Source: Cyanobacteria bacterium REEB67 (GTDB taxonomy: Bacteria; Cyanobacteriota; Vampirovibrionia; Obscuribacterales; Obscuribacteraceae). Taken from it: a stretch of DNA of 64,000 nt. Within the stretch, counting starts at the first letter, position 1. Each line of letters starts with the position of its first letter. The notes under the pieces were generated by a model that was not told the DNA's origin, searched no databases, and saw only the letters and a program-made list of their open reading frames with translations. This document shows, piece by piece, positions 33,689 through 42,511 of the stretch. The position numbers and the translations under genes are program-made. The stretch lies in the NCBI GenBank assembly GCA_018971775.1, contig JAGXAB010000008.1, forward strand, positions 57,286 to 121,285, written 5' to 3'.

Positions 33689-34332
33689 GGGTTCCTTATT
33701 CAACCTGCTTCGCGAAATAAACGCCTTGCAGACAGCCAAATCTCCAAAACAAGTAATCTCTGCACGCGCAGAATCTCCCTGCGAAGTTTGAAACTTCGTA
33801 GAAAGAGTTGAAATGTGCGGTTAGAGATGAGTTCTTGAGGTTTGATTTGTGAAGAGCGAATAGAAGCAGAATTTTTAACTTAGCGAAGATAAACTTGAAA
33901 ACTCTATGATTCTTGAGAACTATAGAAAAACTCTAATAAGCATCTGACTCTTCTACTGCGCTCCTGCTGCAAAGTTAAGACCGCCTAAACTAGCGCGATT
34001 GACGCAAACCCCGCTTGTGCACAGCGCGCACATCTTGGCAACTGGGCCGGTCTTAGCTCTTCCTAAGCGCTTTTTATCTTGAGAGCTACTCATAAAGGCT
34101 CACAGATAGTGCTTTCATAGCCCTTTCTCTCTTAGGTTTCAGGAGCTAATTCTCCTTCCAACCCAATCAGGCTCTCTATAAACTTTTCGATCAAGAGCCC
34201 CCACTACCGCTCCACATCTATGCTTCGTTGCTATTCGCGACGTCTGACGTGCTACGTGAGTCGTGGGTTGATGGGTTTTGGCAATTTCTGTATTGACCAA
34301 TCTGCAATTTCAACAACAGTAGAAGGTGCTCT
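33689..34332. other. Long divergent intergenic region
   Basis: About 640 bases between divergent genes. Visible elements are a near-perfect palindrome CGAAGTTTGAAACTTCG (33782-33798), about 95 bases upstream of the mscS-like start (a candidate operator), and a promoter near the plus-strand gene listed separately. No gene or known RNA was recognised in the remaining AT-richer stretch. Confidence 0.4.
34268..34296 (+). promoter_or_regulatory. Sigma70-type promoter candidate
   Basis: TTGATG and TATTGA separated by exactly 17 bases, ending 37 bases before ATG 34333; AAGGTG is the following ribosome-binding site. Confidence 0.45.
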
Positions 34333-35163
34333 ATGAGCAACACTCCCAGTAACATTTCTGAATATTGTCAGGAGACACTGGCACGATTCGAACAGGCCCG
34401 CGCCGCTGGCAAATTTGGCGAAGCGACAATCTGGGCCAACACTTCGGCCTGTCTCGACAGCGCCGAGGACCGTGTCAATCCCCTTTCCCCTGTCAACAAA
34501 GCGCTTTTCCAGCTCATTTTCGACGTCACTCGCGACTGCGAAAATCTGGTCTTGCACTGCGGCAACGTCACCACCACCCATGGTGCGCTGCTCGGATATG
34601 CGGACGAAGCCGCCGCCTCTCTCCAGGCTCGTTTGAGCGATGCATCTCCGCACGCCGTGCGTCCTATGGTCATCGTCATCAAAGCGCACCTCGACGACCT
34701 GCAGCATCGCCTCGGCATCTTTTTCCGCAAGGGTGCTCTGCAAGGCGTGAGCACTGTCGAGCAGGGCACATATCTTCTTGATACCGTGCGCACCGTGAAG
34801 GCTCTGATTGCCTCCGTGCCCGACATCGAGATCGACGACACGACGACTTTCGCTGAACGCGCCAGGCTCCTCTACACCTGCGCCTCCAGTCCCGACTATC
34901 TCGTCTATCACTTCCCCTTCAGTTTCCTCACCGAATGGGACCGCGCCGCCTTCTTCATCGCCGGCGCCCAATCGGTGGTCGCTGACATGCGCTCCCGGTC
35001 CGCCTTCGTGCCCACAGAACGAGCTTTTGCCGTCAATCGCCTCAGCGCCCTCCTGGGCGAAGCTGAGCGTTTGATCAAAGCTGAGGATAGAGGCGTGAAG
35101 CGCCTCTATCCGACCTTGAGCGACCTGGCGCTTTCGCTCGCCGATCGACAGGCCGCACGCTAA
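34333..35163 (+). CDS. Hypothetical alpha-helical protein
   Basis: A 276-residue protein predicted almost entirely helical and soluble, with acidic and Ala-rich helices (ETLARFEQARAAGKFGEATIW; ERAFAVNRLSALLGEAERLIKAE). No cysteine motif, nucleotide-binding loop or signal peptide is seen. It is the first gene of a run of plus-strand genes (PlsC, M50-like, NUDIX) separated by 60-90-base gaps, so co-expression is possible. Family not recognised. Confidence 0.6.
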   Translation: MSNTPSNISEYCQETLARFEQARAAGKFGEATIWANTSACLDSAEDRVNPLSPVNKALFQLIFDVTRDCENLVLHCGNVTTTHGALLGYADEAAASLQARLSDASPHAVRPMVIVIKAHLDDLQHRLGIFFRKGALQGVSTVEQGTYLLDTVRTVKALIASVPDIEIDDTTTFAERARLLYTCASSPDYLVYHFPFSFLTEWDRAAFFIAGAQSVVADMRSRSAFVPTERAFAVNRLSALLGEAERLIKAEDRGVKRLYPTLSDLALSLADRQAAR

Positions 35164-35250
35164 ACGCTTTTCTTCACTGCCCTTAGTTCACCTCACCTCG
35201 CTCGGAGCTGTGCAAACGGTTCCGAGCGTCTTGTTCAACGGGAAATATCT

Positions 35251-36087
35251 ATGTTTTCTGCTCTCCACATCGCATTCGCCGCTTTTGCGGTAATGGCGCT
35301 TGCCGGATTGCTCGGTTACGTGAAATATCGTAGTCTGAGCGGGGCCATCGCCAATGCCACCACCTGCGGTTACGTTGCTCCTCCGCCATCGGCGGCCATG
35401 ACCGCCAGTCTCAGACGGTTGGCTCGTGCCCTCGTCTTCATCCAGGTCGGCAAAATCAAATACGTCGGTCTGGAAAATCTGCGCAATATCGAAGGCCCCT
35501 GTATACTCTCGGCCAATCACCCGCATTGGGTCGATGCCGTGATCATGCCCCTCATGCTCGACCAGCCGGCTCGCTACATGGCTCACGGTCGGGTCATGCA
35601 GTCGCTTGGCGGTCTGCTCGGTGTCTATCTCTCCAAGCGCGGTGTCTTCGCTGCCCAGGACAACATCAAGGACGGCGGAGTGCGCACGCGCGAAGCCGGC
35701 ACTCAGATGCTCGTCAGCGGTCAGAAGGTCGTGATTTTCCCCGAGGGGCTGACCAACTTTTCGCCGGCCATCGACGATCTGCGTCCCGGCGCCCTGAAAA
35801 TCGCCCGTGAAGCGGCGATCCGCCTCGGCAAGCCCGTCTATATTGTGCCCGCCTATACGCGCTACGGCAAGTATCCCGGCAAGTGGCTGGCCAAATTCGA
35901 TCGTCAGACCCAATTCTTCATGGTTTTCTTCGGCTTCCTCTTCTACCGTCGCGGCGCTGTCGTCACGGTGGGTACGCCGGTTAGCACCCATGAGTTTTAC
36001 GGGCCGACGCTCAATGAGCGCACTGACGACGAGGCTATGGCCTTGTTGAAAGAGCGCCTGCTCAGCCTCGATCCCGGCCGCATGTGA
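35251..36087 (+). CDS. PlsC-family acyltransferase (1-acylglycerol-3-phosphate acyltransferase-like)
   Basis: A 278-residue acyltransferase. After an N-terminal hydrophobic anchor (residues 1-22) it has the HxxxxD catalytic motif as SANHPHWVDAVIMP (about residues 88-101), a second block with GVYLSKRGVFAAQDN, and the phosphate-binding FPEGLTNFSPAIDDLRPGALKIA block. The expected reaction is transfer of an acyl group to lysophosphatidic acid or another lyso-lipid at the inner membrane. A second PlsC gene (47991-48773) is in the window; which one makes phosphatidic acid cannot be told. Confidence 0.85.
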   Translation: MFSALHIAFAAFAVMALAGLLGYVKYRSLSGAIANATTCGYVAPPPSAAMTASLRRLARALVFIQVGKIKYVGLENLRNIEGPCILSANHPHWVDAVIMPLMLDQPARYMAHGRVMQSLGGLLGVYLSKRGVFAAQDNIKDGGVRTREAGTQMLVSGQKVVIFPEGLTNFSPAIDDLRPGALKIAREAAIRLGKPVYIVPAYTRYGKYPGKWLAKFDRQTQFFMVFFGFLFYRRGAVVTVGTPVSTHEFYGPTLNERTDDEAMALLKERLLSLDPGRM

Positions 36088-36145
36088 TTGTTCCGGCCGA
36101 TGTCGGTCCAGTCTGAAATCTGCTTTTTATTCCTGAGGAGAAGCT

Positions 36146-36934
36146 ATGTTTGGTAAATCCACTCAAAACGGTTCCGATCCTGGAAGCGCCAGCGCTGCGC
36201 CCGTGAAGCAAAATCCGGGCAAAACGTCTTTCCTCGTCATCGTCGTCCTCGCCGTCGTCAGCTTGTTCCTTTCGCACGAGCCCCTTGCCGCCTTGATCTT
36301 GACGCCTGTCGACTTCCTCGACACCAATCTGCACGAGCTCGGCCACGCTCTCTTTTGCGTGCTCACCGGCGGCACCGTCCACGGTCTCACCATCGTTGGC
36401 GATGGCGATGGGCATGCCGGACTGACCTTCGGCAGTGGCGGCATTCCCTTCATCTACAACCAGACCGGCTATCTCGGCACGACGATGTTCGGTTGCCTGA
36501 TGCTCTTCTTTGGCCGCTATGAGCGTCATTCCCGCGCTGTTCTAATGTTGCTTGGTGCCTTCGTGGCGCTCGGCAGTTGCTTCTTCATGGCTCAGACCTT
36601 TGCCATGAGCAATTACGGTCAGGCTGCTCTCTACAGCATTTGTCTGGCTCTGGCCATGGGCGGCGCGCTCTTCTTCATCGGTTTGAAATTCAACCCGGTC
36701 ATCGCCCACTATCTGCTCCTCTTTCTGGCGGTGCAGATTTCGCTTGCCGCCCTCAACGACGTGATCTGGCTCTTCCAGATTTCGGCTGGCATGGTCGGTT
36801 CTCATTCGTTCAGCGACGCTACCAACATGGCGCGATTGACCGGCATCCCGGCGGTGTTCTGGAGTGTCTGGTGGGGCGTCGCCTCGCTCGGCATGCTCTT
36901 CCTGACGCTGCGCCTGGCCTATCGCAAGGCCTGA
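36146..36934 (+). CDS. M50-type membrane metalloprotease-like protein
   Basis: A 262-residue membrane protein with about six hydrophobic segments. LDTNLHELGHALFCVLTGG places an HELGH zinc motif (residues 63-67) at the start of a membrane helix, as in the M50B family of site-2-protease relatives. A second metal ligand (NPVI or LDG type) is possible: KFNPVIAHYLL in the fifth segment contains Asn-Pro-Val-Ile but no clear Asp. Proteolytic activity is therefore plausible but unproven. GAGGAG precedes ATG 36146. Confidence 0.75.
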   Translation: MFGKSTQNGSDPGSASAAPVKQNPGKTSFLVIVVLAVVSLFLSHEPLAALILTPVDFLDTNLHELGHALFCVLTGGTVHGLTIVGDGDGHAGLTFGSGGIPFIYNQTGYLGTTMFGCLMLFFGRYERHSRAVLMLLGAFVALGSCFFMAQTFAMSNYGQAALYSICLALAMGGALFFIGLKFNPVIAHYLLLFLAVQISLAALNDVIWLFQISAGMVGSHSFSDATNMARLTGIPAVFWSVWWGVASLGMLFLTLRLAYRKA

Positions 36935-36974
36935 ACTCGGGCGTTTGCCCATATCAAGAAAGGTCGAAAGACAA

Positions 36975-37523
36975 ATGCAGGATTATCAATTTTGCCCCCT
37001 CTGTGCCACCAAGCTCGGTGAAATCATCGAGGAGGGCACTACTTACAAGCACTGCCACGGCTGCAAGAAGTTTACCCACTACGACAATCCGCGCGGCGTC
37101 GCCGTAGCCGTCATTCCGATGGAGGGTGGCCTGGTGCTGATCAAGCGCCTGGTCAATCCGCGCGCCGGCAAGTTTGCCCTGCCCGGCGGCTTCATCAACA
37201 AAGGCGAAGGTCCCCGCCAGGCGGTCGTTCGCGAGACCTTCGAGGAGACCGGTCTGGTCGTCGAAGTGGTCTGCGCGTTGAACGAGTTGCCGGTGCCGGC
37301 GGCCAATCAGTTTCTCTGCTTCTACCTGATGAAGGTGGTGGGCGGCAAGCTGGAGAGTGGTTCGGACGCAGGCGCCGTCGATGTCTACAAGACCGACGCG
37401 CTGCCCGCCGACATCGCCTTCCCGCTGCACGAGCAGGTGATTCAACAATGGCTTGCCGACCACGGTTTGCATGTGGTCGATGGCATTGCCGATCCGAGTG
37501 CAGAGCATTCACTGACTGACTAA
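36975..37523 (+). CDS. NUDIX hydrolase with N-terminal zinc ribbon
   Basis: A 182-residue protein. CPLC (C7, C10) and CHGC (C27, C30) form the small zinc ribbon common in NudC/NUDIX_zinc-ribbon proteins. The Nudix box fits G-x5-E-x7-REUxEExGU as GFINKGEGPRQAVVRETFEETG (about residues 72-93, shown as 22 signature positions across two lines of the fold). It should hydrolyse a nucleoside diphosphate linked to another group, such as ADP-ribose or NADH. ATG 36975 is used because an upstream in-frame ATG lacks a binding site. The C terminus is built from an ACTG tandem repeat. Confidence 0.88.
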   Translation: MQDYQFCPLCATKLGEIIEEGTTYKHCHGCKKFTHYDNPRGVAVAVIPMEGGLVLIKRLVNPRAGKFALPGGFINKGEGPRQAVVRETFEETGLVVEVVCALNELPVPAANQFLCFYLMKVVGGKLESGSDAGAVDVYKTDALPADIAFPLHEQVIQQWLADHGLHVVDGIADPSAEHSLTD

Positions 37524-37530
37524 CTGACTG
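37511..37530. repeat. ACTG tetranucleotide repeat at the NUDIX stop codon
   Basis: ACTG units interrupted once, covering the last codons (SLTD), the TAA stop and the first bases after it. Confidence 0.85.
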
Positions 37531-37545
37531 AAGGAGATTTTTCCG

Positions 37546-37962
37546 ATGAAAGCTGAACTGGACGCGGCGCTGGTGCGCGATTTCCCTCTGCTTTACGGCA
37601 ATCGTCACGCCCCGATGCAGGCAAGCTGCATGTGTTGGGGCTTTGAATGCGGTGATGGTTGGGAGCCGCTGATTCGCGAGCTCTCGGCTAAAATCGAGAC
37701 GATCATCGCCGCCATGCCGGTGGAGGAGCAGCCGAATTTCCGGGCCTCCCAGGTCAAGGAGAAGTTCGGCACCCTGCGCTTCTACATGAGCATGGGCAAC
37801 GACGCCATCTGGGCCGCTATCGACGAGGCCGACGCCAAAAGCGCCGTCACCTGCGAAGACTGCGGCAAGCCCGGGTCGGTGCGCGGCGGCGGCTGGATCA
37901 AGGTGCAATGCGACGCCTGTCATGGCGGCAGTGACGTTCTCGACCCGGCCGATCTGCCCTAG
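37546..37962 (+). CDS. Conserved small protein with a CxxC zinc-ribbon-like C terminus
   Basis: A 138-residue protein of a widespread bacterial and phage hypothetical family recognisable by MQASCMCWGFECGDGWEPLI near residues 23-42 and VKEKFGTLRFYMS near 66-78. The C terminus has CEDCGKPG and CDACHGG, two CxxC pairs likely to bind zinc. No enzymatic role is known. It follows the NUDIX gene by 22 bases with GGAG upstream, so it is probably co-transcribed. Confidence 0.75.
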   Translation: MKAELDAALVRDFPLLYGNRHAPMQASCMCWGFECGDGWEPLIRELSAKIETIIAAMPVEEQPNFRASQVKEKFGTLRFYMSMGNDAIWAAIDEADAKSAVTCEDCGKPGSVRGGGWIKVQCDACHGGSDVLDPADLP

Positions 37963-37964
37963 CT

Positions 37965-38024
37965 CACGGCCTCGGCTCGGACCTGGCTCATGGCCCTGGC
38001 TCACGGCCCTGGCTGTACGGCCCG
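37965..38024. repeat. Imperfect CTGGCTCACGGCC tandem repeats after a stop codon
   Basis: Four to five imperfect units (CTCACGGCC, CCTGGCTCATGGC, CCTGGCTCACGGC, CCTGGCTGTACGGCC) immediately after the TAG of the preceding gene. Confidence 0.75.
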
Positions 38025-38053
38025 GTAAGGTAGAAGGCAGGCCTGACGTTTGC

Positions 38054-38101
38054 GAGGAGAGACCAGCGCCCATGCGGGGCCTGGTTTCTCCCCGTTTTTT
38101 T
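38054..38101 (+). terminator. Rho-independent terminator
   Basis: GGAGAGACCAG/CTGGTTTCTCC outer stem and GCCC/GGGC inner stem, then CG and seven T. It ends the NUDIX/zinc-ribbon transcript. Confidence 0.85.
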
Positions 38102-38190
38102 AACATCTTGAGTAATTTTTGTGTGGATTTTAATACTAAATGCGGTAGTGTGATATCGGTCGCCAGCCGCGGCTGCTAATCTATGCACCT

Positions 38191-39864
38191 ATGGCATCAA
38201 CAGAAACAATTTCGCCGGCGAAGCAAAGCAGCTCCGAGAGACTGGAAGGCCTGGCCTTACCGCTACTTTTCATCATTGCATGTTTGCTCTATCTGCCCGG
38301 ACTCGGCAGTTACGGTCCGCTCGATCCGACTGACAGCTTTTTTATCGAAGGAGCGCGTGAGCTCTTCGAAACCAAGCAATATCTGCTGCCCATGTTTAAC
38401 TATCAAATCTGGCTCGATAAGCCGATTCTCTACTTCTGGCTCGTGGTCGCCTGCTACAAAATACTTGGTGTAAGTGCTTTTGCCGGGCGCCTGGCCAGTG
38501 CTCTCAGCGCCGTCGCTACGGGGCTGGTGATTTATGCAGGCGCTAAGCGCACTCTGGGTATTCGCCAGGCCTTCGCTGCCGCTCTGATTTTTCTCTCTTT
38601 CCCCCTGGTCAGCGTGATCGGCCATGAGTCGCTCACCGACATGACCCTCACTTTTTTGATGACCTCGGCCTTGCTCGGCTTTTATAACTATTTGAGTAAA
38701 CCCTCCTGGCCAGTCATTATTCTTGCCTATCTCGCCCTTGGTCTGGCCTTTCTTTGCAAAGGCCCCGTCGCCGTAGTCATCGTCGCCGCCATAGTCTTTT
38801 TGTATTTTTGCGCTCTGGCCGACTACAGTGATTTTAAAAGCTTTGTCGCCAGCATCTGGCAAAACACACTCAGGCTGAGGCCTTTCTCCGGCCTGGGCAT
38901 CATGCTCGCTGTCAATTTACCCTGGTACACGGCGGCGACCCTGCAAACTAAAGGCGCTTTTCTCTACGCTTTTTTCATCACTCAAAATTTTGGTCGTATG
39001 GCCGGTAAAGTCAATCACATCGAGCCTTTCTGGTATTACATCCCGGTAATTGCCGGCGGCCTCTTCCCGCTCAATTTGATTTTGTTTTCTCGTTACGACG
39101 CCTTTGTCAGCGCTATCAAAAATCGCAAGGCGAGCGGCGATAAGCCCCAGGCGCTGGTCTTCTTCGCTCTTGTCTGGGCCCTCCTCGTCCTCGTTCTATT
39201 CGGAGCGATCAAAACTAAACTGGCCACATATATTCTGCCGGCTATGCCACCGCTGGCGATGCTAACCGCTTATTCCCTTTTTTACTGGCTTAAGGTAGGC
39301 TCGGCTAAAAAGCTCGCTCCGAGCGCTCTTTTCTTTATTATTGCCGGCATTGCCGGGCTGGTCGTACCCCATGTCGTCAAGGCGAGCTGGGTGATGGTGA
39401 TGCTGCGCGAACAGAGCCTGCTTCTGATTCTGACCATAATCGTCGGCATTGCCTATGGTCTTTTGCTTTTGAAAAACAAAGCGATTCCGGCCTTTGCCCT
39501 GCTCTTGCTGAGCGCTGCTGTCGGTGTTGGCATCTGTGTCCCCGTTGGTCACCGTGTTTTTTACAACGAGGTGCACCGGCCCTTCGAAGTGATGATCGAA
39601 AAAGTAATCGCGGACCAGGCCATGATTGCCACGGTAGTCACAGAAGAACCATCGATATCTTATTTTTTGCACCGCCATATCGATGTTTTGAACACGCCGC
39701 TCGAAGCGCGTGCTTACCTCGAGCGCAGGCAGTTGAATGGATCGCAATTAGCTCCGCACTATGTGCTCGTCCCTCAGAAGTGTCTCAAGGATATGGAATG
39801 GTTTCCCGCCGGTGCCGTGGAACTCAGCAAAATTCGCAAGTGGACATTGTTCAAACTGAATTAA
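38191..39864 (+). CDS. GT39/ArnT-like integral membrane glycosyltransferase
   Basis: A 557-residue membrane protein with about 12 hydrophobic segments, of the PMT/ArnT superfamily that uses polyprenyl-phosphate sugars. The first periplasmic loop LDPTDSFFIEGARELFETKQYLLPMFNYQIWLDKPILYFW corresponds to the conserved ArnT loop (DE..YAEIAREML..., then L.KPPLYYW), with the Asp residues of the catalytic region and the KP motif. A C-terminal soluble domain of about 100 residues follows. It should glycosylate a protein, lipid A or envelope glycan on the outer face of the inner membrane. Donor and acceptor are unknown. Confidence 0.85.
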   Translation: MASTETISPAKQSSSERLEGLALPLLFIIACLLYLPGLGSYGPLDPTDSFFIEGARELFETKQYLLPMFNYQIWLDKPILYFWLVVACYKILGVSAFAGRLASALSAVATGLVIYAGAKRTLGIRQAFAAALIFLSFPLVSVIGHESLTDMTLTFLMTSALLGFYNYLSKPSWPVIILAYLALGLAFLCKGPVAVVIVAAIVFLYFCALADYSDFKSFVASIWQNTLRLRPFSGLGIMLAVNLPWYTAATLQTKGAFLYAFFITQNFGRMAGKVNHIEPFWYYIPVIAGGLFPLNLILFSRYDAFVSAIKNRKASGDKPQALVFFALVWALLVLVLFGAIKTKLATYILPAMPPLAMLTAYSLFYWLKVGSAKKLAPSALFFIIAGIAGLVVPHVVKASWVMVMLREQSLLLILTIIVGIAYGLLLLKNKAIPAFALLLLSAAVGVGICVPVGHRVFYNEVHRPFEVMIEKVIADQAMIATVVTEEPSISYFLHRHIDVLNTPLEARAYLERRQLNGSQLAPHYVLVPQKCLKDMEWFPAGAVELSKIRKWTLFKLN

Positions 39865-40018
39865 AGTGCGGAACATCTGTCTGGATGCCATCGTCAATTT
39901 TTTTGGCTTTGCTTGTTTGAAGGGCAGCATTTTTCTCGTTGATTGGTGTATAAACAAAGCAGGCGTCCCTGGTTAACTGTAGACAGTCGTCAATCCAGCA
40001 TTCGTCAAGGTCAGAGTA

Positions 40019-40402
40019 GTGCATTCGGTCAAGACAAAAATTTATTTGCTTTTTCTGGCGCTGGCAGTGGTTATGCTGGCACCTTTCAAAGCGCTGTCTA
40101 CGCCTGTAAATGCTATTCCTGAAGACCCTTGCGTCGTCGTCAGCAGCTGCTGCGCCAAGATGGTCGCCTGTTGCTGTGAGATGGCCCCGGCCCGGCAAGA
40201 ACCGACCGACATGAATAGTGCCGCTCTTCCTGCTCCGGCGCCAAAATTTGTTGCCATCAAAGGCAGTGGCAGGATCATCAGTCAGTCTTTGCCCAAGCCT
40301 CTGTACACTATTCTGGCCCAGGGCCGTATCGTGCCTCTGTTGGCTGTTTCTGCTGTGATCAGCAGACCTCTCTATATCCTCAACCGTGCCCTACTGATTT
40401 AA
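40019..40402 (+). CDS. Small exported Cys-cluster protein next to a copper-storage gene
   Basis: A 127-residue protein starting at GTG 40019. Residues 7-28 form a signal peptide (IYLLFLALAVVMLAPFKAL). A dense cysteine cluster CVVVSSCCAKMVACCCEM follows at about residues 38-55, with seven Cys and two Met, typical of soft-metal binding. The rest is uncharacterised and mildly hydrophobic. The next gene downstream encodes an exported Csp copper-storage protein, so a role in copper capture or transfer is a reasonable inference. No homologous family is recognised. Confidence 0.6.
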   Translation: MHSVKTKIYLLFLALAVVMLAPFKALSTPVNAIPEDPCVVVSSCCAKMVACCCEMAPARQEPTDMNSAALPAPAPKFVAIKGSGRIISQSLPKPLYTILAQGRIVPLLAVSAVISRPLYILNRALLI

Positions 40403-40534
40403 AAAGCGCGGCGTTGCTCTGTTTCTCATATCGGTCGGCCTGCTTCGCTCTGTGTTGAAGTTGGCCCGGCGGGAGCTTTGCAACGCTCTGGAGAAAAAGT
40501 TTTTCACACTGTTTTTAAATCAAAGGATCAACTC

Positions 40535-40945
40535 ATGAAATCAATTTTCACCCTAATGCTCAGCCTGGCTGCTCTGTTTGCCGTCTCGCTCAGCTCGTTC
40601 GCCGCACCTGTGTACGCTCAAGGCGCAGCCGCGCATCACGATAATGTCTCCAGCGGTAAGGCCTGTGCCGACTGTGCCGCTACCTGCGAAAAGACGCTGG
40701 CATATTTTCAGAAAAAAGGCGGCAAATATGCCGAGGCGAAAAAACAGGACGTGCTCAAGGATTGCATCGCCCTGTGCAAAGCCTCGGCCGATTTGAAGAG
40801 CCGCAATTCGGCCCACGCTGCCAAATTGGACGCCGTTTGCAATGAAGTTTGCAAACAGTGCGCCGAGATGTGCAAGGAGTTGAAGGACCCGGCTCTCAAG
40901 GACTGTATCCAGTCCTGTGAGACCTGCCACGATTGCTGCGGCTAA
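40535..40945 (+). CDS. Exported copper-storage protein (Csp-like four-helix Cys-rich protein)
   Basis: A 136-residue protein with a signal peptide (to about residue 29, APVYAQ). The mature part is a short helical bundle with 14 Cys placed along helices: CADCAATC, KDCIALC, CNEVCKQCAEMC, KDCIQSCETCHDCC. The repeated CxxxC/CxxC spacing along helices is the pattern of Csp proteins, which store many Cu(I) ions inside the bundle. Export suggests a Csp1-like role outside the cytoplasm. ATG 40535 with AAAGGA upstream is chosen. A terminator follows at 41001. Confidence 0.85.
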   Translation: MKSIFTLMLSLAALFAVSLSSFAAPVYAQGAAAHHDNVSSGKACADCAATCEKTLAYFQKKGGKYAEAKKQDVLKDCIALCKASADLKSRNSAHAAKLDAVCNEVCKQCAEMCKELKDPALKDCIQSCETCHDCCG

Positions 40946-41000
40946 AGCCTGGGCGCGCCGTTGCCCGGTGCGCTTGAGCAGGCCCTTGTAAGAGAAGCGA

Positions 41001-41030
41001 AAGGGACGGCCGCGATGCCGTCCCTTTTCC
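41001..41030 (+). terminator. Bidirectional terminator between csp and tadG-like genes
   Basis: Perfect ten-base-pair stem AAGGGACGGC/GCCGTCCCTT with a six-base loop, followed by TTCC. The A-rich side could also serve the convergent minus-strand gene ending at 41058. Confidence 0.7.
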
Positions 41031-41057
41031 TCGGGCTTCGGTTGTCGTTACCTATGC

Positions 41058-42026
41058 CTAACGGATCAAGGCTACGCGCCATTGTCCGTTATTTTTGGCA
41101 AAGTCCAGATCTTTGGAATTCGTATTGCGGTCAACAGGCCAGGCTCCCGGATAGCTGCGGATCAAACTACCGGGCACGAATTTCACCACCGCTTTATTCG
41201 GCCCTTTGAAGCTTTGAATGACCAGTGCCGTCGATCCGATCACGGTAGAGACATTCGGCATCTTGCCCGTTTCCGGTCCGCCCTGCACAATCGCTACGTT
41301 GTAGAGGACACCGGGGCTGAGAGCGGTAAGTGGGCTGCCGCCGGCCGAGACCGGGGTGAGGCCAAATTTGACGATCGGGCTACTTGTTCCTTGCCATTCC
41401 TTAATCATCCAGCTGTTGTTCTCGCTGTCGGTGACATCGGTGTTGAGGACGCCTTGCTGGGCTCGCCAGGAAACGGCCAGATTTGTCAGCCAGTTGGGCA
41501 TTATCGCCTTGCTTACCATAAAAGCGCCGGCCGAGGCATCGACTGTCACTGGCAGATTGGTCACGCCGACGAGACGTGCCAGGCTGGTTGGAACATTGCG
41601 GGCCATGTGGATGTGGCACAGATGTGGTCCGGTTAAGGTTCTTGGCTGACTTTCGACGCTGACGATGGTGTTTTCGCCGTCATGGACGACCGCTGTACCA
41701 TCGACCACATTGCGGGCCGCCATCAAGCGAGCATTTTCCTCGCACTGGACCAGATTGACCTTCAATGGCACTGGTGTGCACAGATAATACGCTCCGGTCA
41801 GGGCGGCGCTGTCGGCAGCGGTCTGCAATTGTCCGCGGGCGTAAAAAGCGTGGCTGATATCGATGCCCAGGCTGCCGAGCATCAACAGGGCAAGGCACGT
41901 TACGACAAAAAACAGCGAAGACAGCGCCCCTCGTTTCGATCTGGTTTTCGGACCTTGTCTCCAGCCATGACTCATTCCCCGTTTCAATCTATGCTTAGAA
42001 CGATCTTTCGGTCTGTGCGTGCCCAT
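41058..42026 (-). CDS. TadG-like pilus/surface assembly protein
   Basis: A 322-residue protein. A basic N terminus is followed by one hydrophobic helix (SSLFFVVTCLALLMLGSLGID) and DISHAFYARGQLQTAADSAALTGAYYL, the hallmark of the TadG-like N-terminal domain (Flp pilus assembly). The remainder is an exported, beta-rich region with four conserved-looking Cys. AAAGG precedes ATG 42026. It is the last of three Tad-like genes in one direction (42967 to 41058). The Tad ATPase and secretin genes are not in the window. Confidence 0.82.
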   Translation of the reverse strand: MGTHRPKDRSKHRLKRGMSHGWRQGPKTRSKRGALSSLFFVVTCLALLMLGSLGIDISHAFYARGQLQTAADSAALTGAYYLCTPVPLKVNLVQCEENARLMAARNVVDGTAVVHDGENTIVSVESQPRTLTGPHLCHIHMARNVPTSLARLVGVTNLPVTVDASAGAFMVSKAIMPNWLTNLAVSWRAQQGVLNTDVTDSENNSWMIKEWQGTSSPIVKFGLTPVSAGGSPLTALSPGVLYNVAIVQGGPETGKMPNVSTVIGSTALVIQSFKGPNKAVVKFVPGSLIRSYPGAWPVDRNTNSKDLDFAKNNGQWRVALIR

Positions 42027-42054
42027 CGGTTTTTACCTTTGTCAGTCAGTGTCT

Positions 42055-42492
42055 TCAGTCGAGCTTTTTGGTTGTCTGGGCGGAAATGGCAAAATACTGG
42101 CCGAGATTGAGGAGATCCGGTTGAGGAAAATGTTTGCAGCCGTAAAGGTCGGGGCGATAAACGGCTCTGATTGTCACTGTCGGCGGTATTGAATTTTCGG
42201 AGAGATTGACGAGCTCAAACTGTCGATAACTGTTGACCAGGCCTGGATATTCGATGCTCGTGCAGATATCGACCCAGCGTTCTTTGGTCCGTTCGGGATC
42301 CTGGACGTAGGCCAGGGCAAACTTGCGAGAGGCGCTGGCGCTGGCTTGTTTGACTGTGCAATAAATGGTGTAGGCCTGCACGCACTCGGTGATGACATAG
42401 ATGCTGATCACCAGTAGGGGCAATATCAACATCAAAGCGGCGGCCATTTCGGTCGAAGCCTGTCCTGCTTTTCTACGCATCAATCGTGCCAA
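42055..42492 (-). CDS. TadE-like pseudopilin
   Basis: A 145-residue protein. The N-terminal RRKAGQASTEMAAALMLILPLLVISIYVI is the TadE/TadG-type prepilin pattern: a basic stretch, Gly-Gln-Ala then Glu at +5, and one long hydrophobic helix. The C-terminal ~90 residues are soluble. It lies between a second TadE-like gene and the TadG-like gene with gaps of 19 and 28 bases, forming an operon. It probably forms a minor pilin. Confidence 0.8.
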   Translation of the reverse strand: MARLMRRKAGQASTEMAAALMLILPLLVISIYVITECVQAYTIYCTVKQASASASRKFALAYVQDPERTKERWVDICTSIEYPGLVNSYRQFELVNLSENSIPPTVTIRAVYRPDLYGCKHFPQPDLLNLGQYFAISAQTTKKLD

Positions 42493-42511
42493 GTTTCTAA
42501 TATTATGGTCC

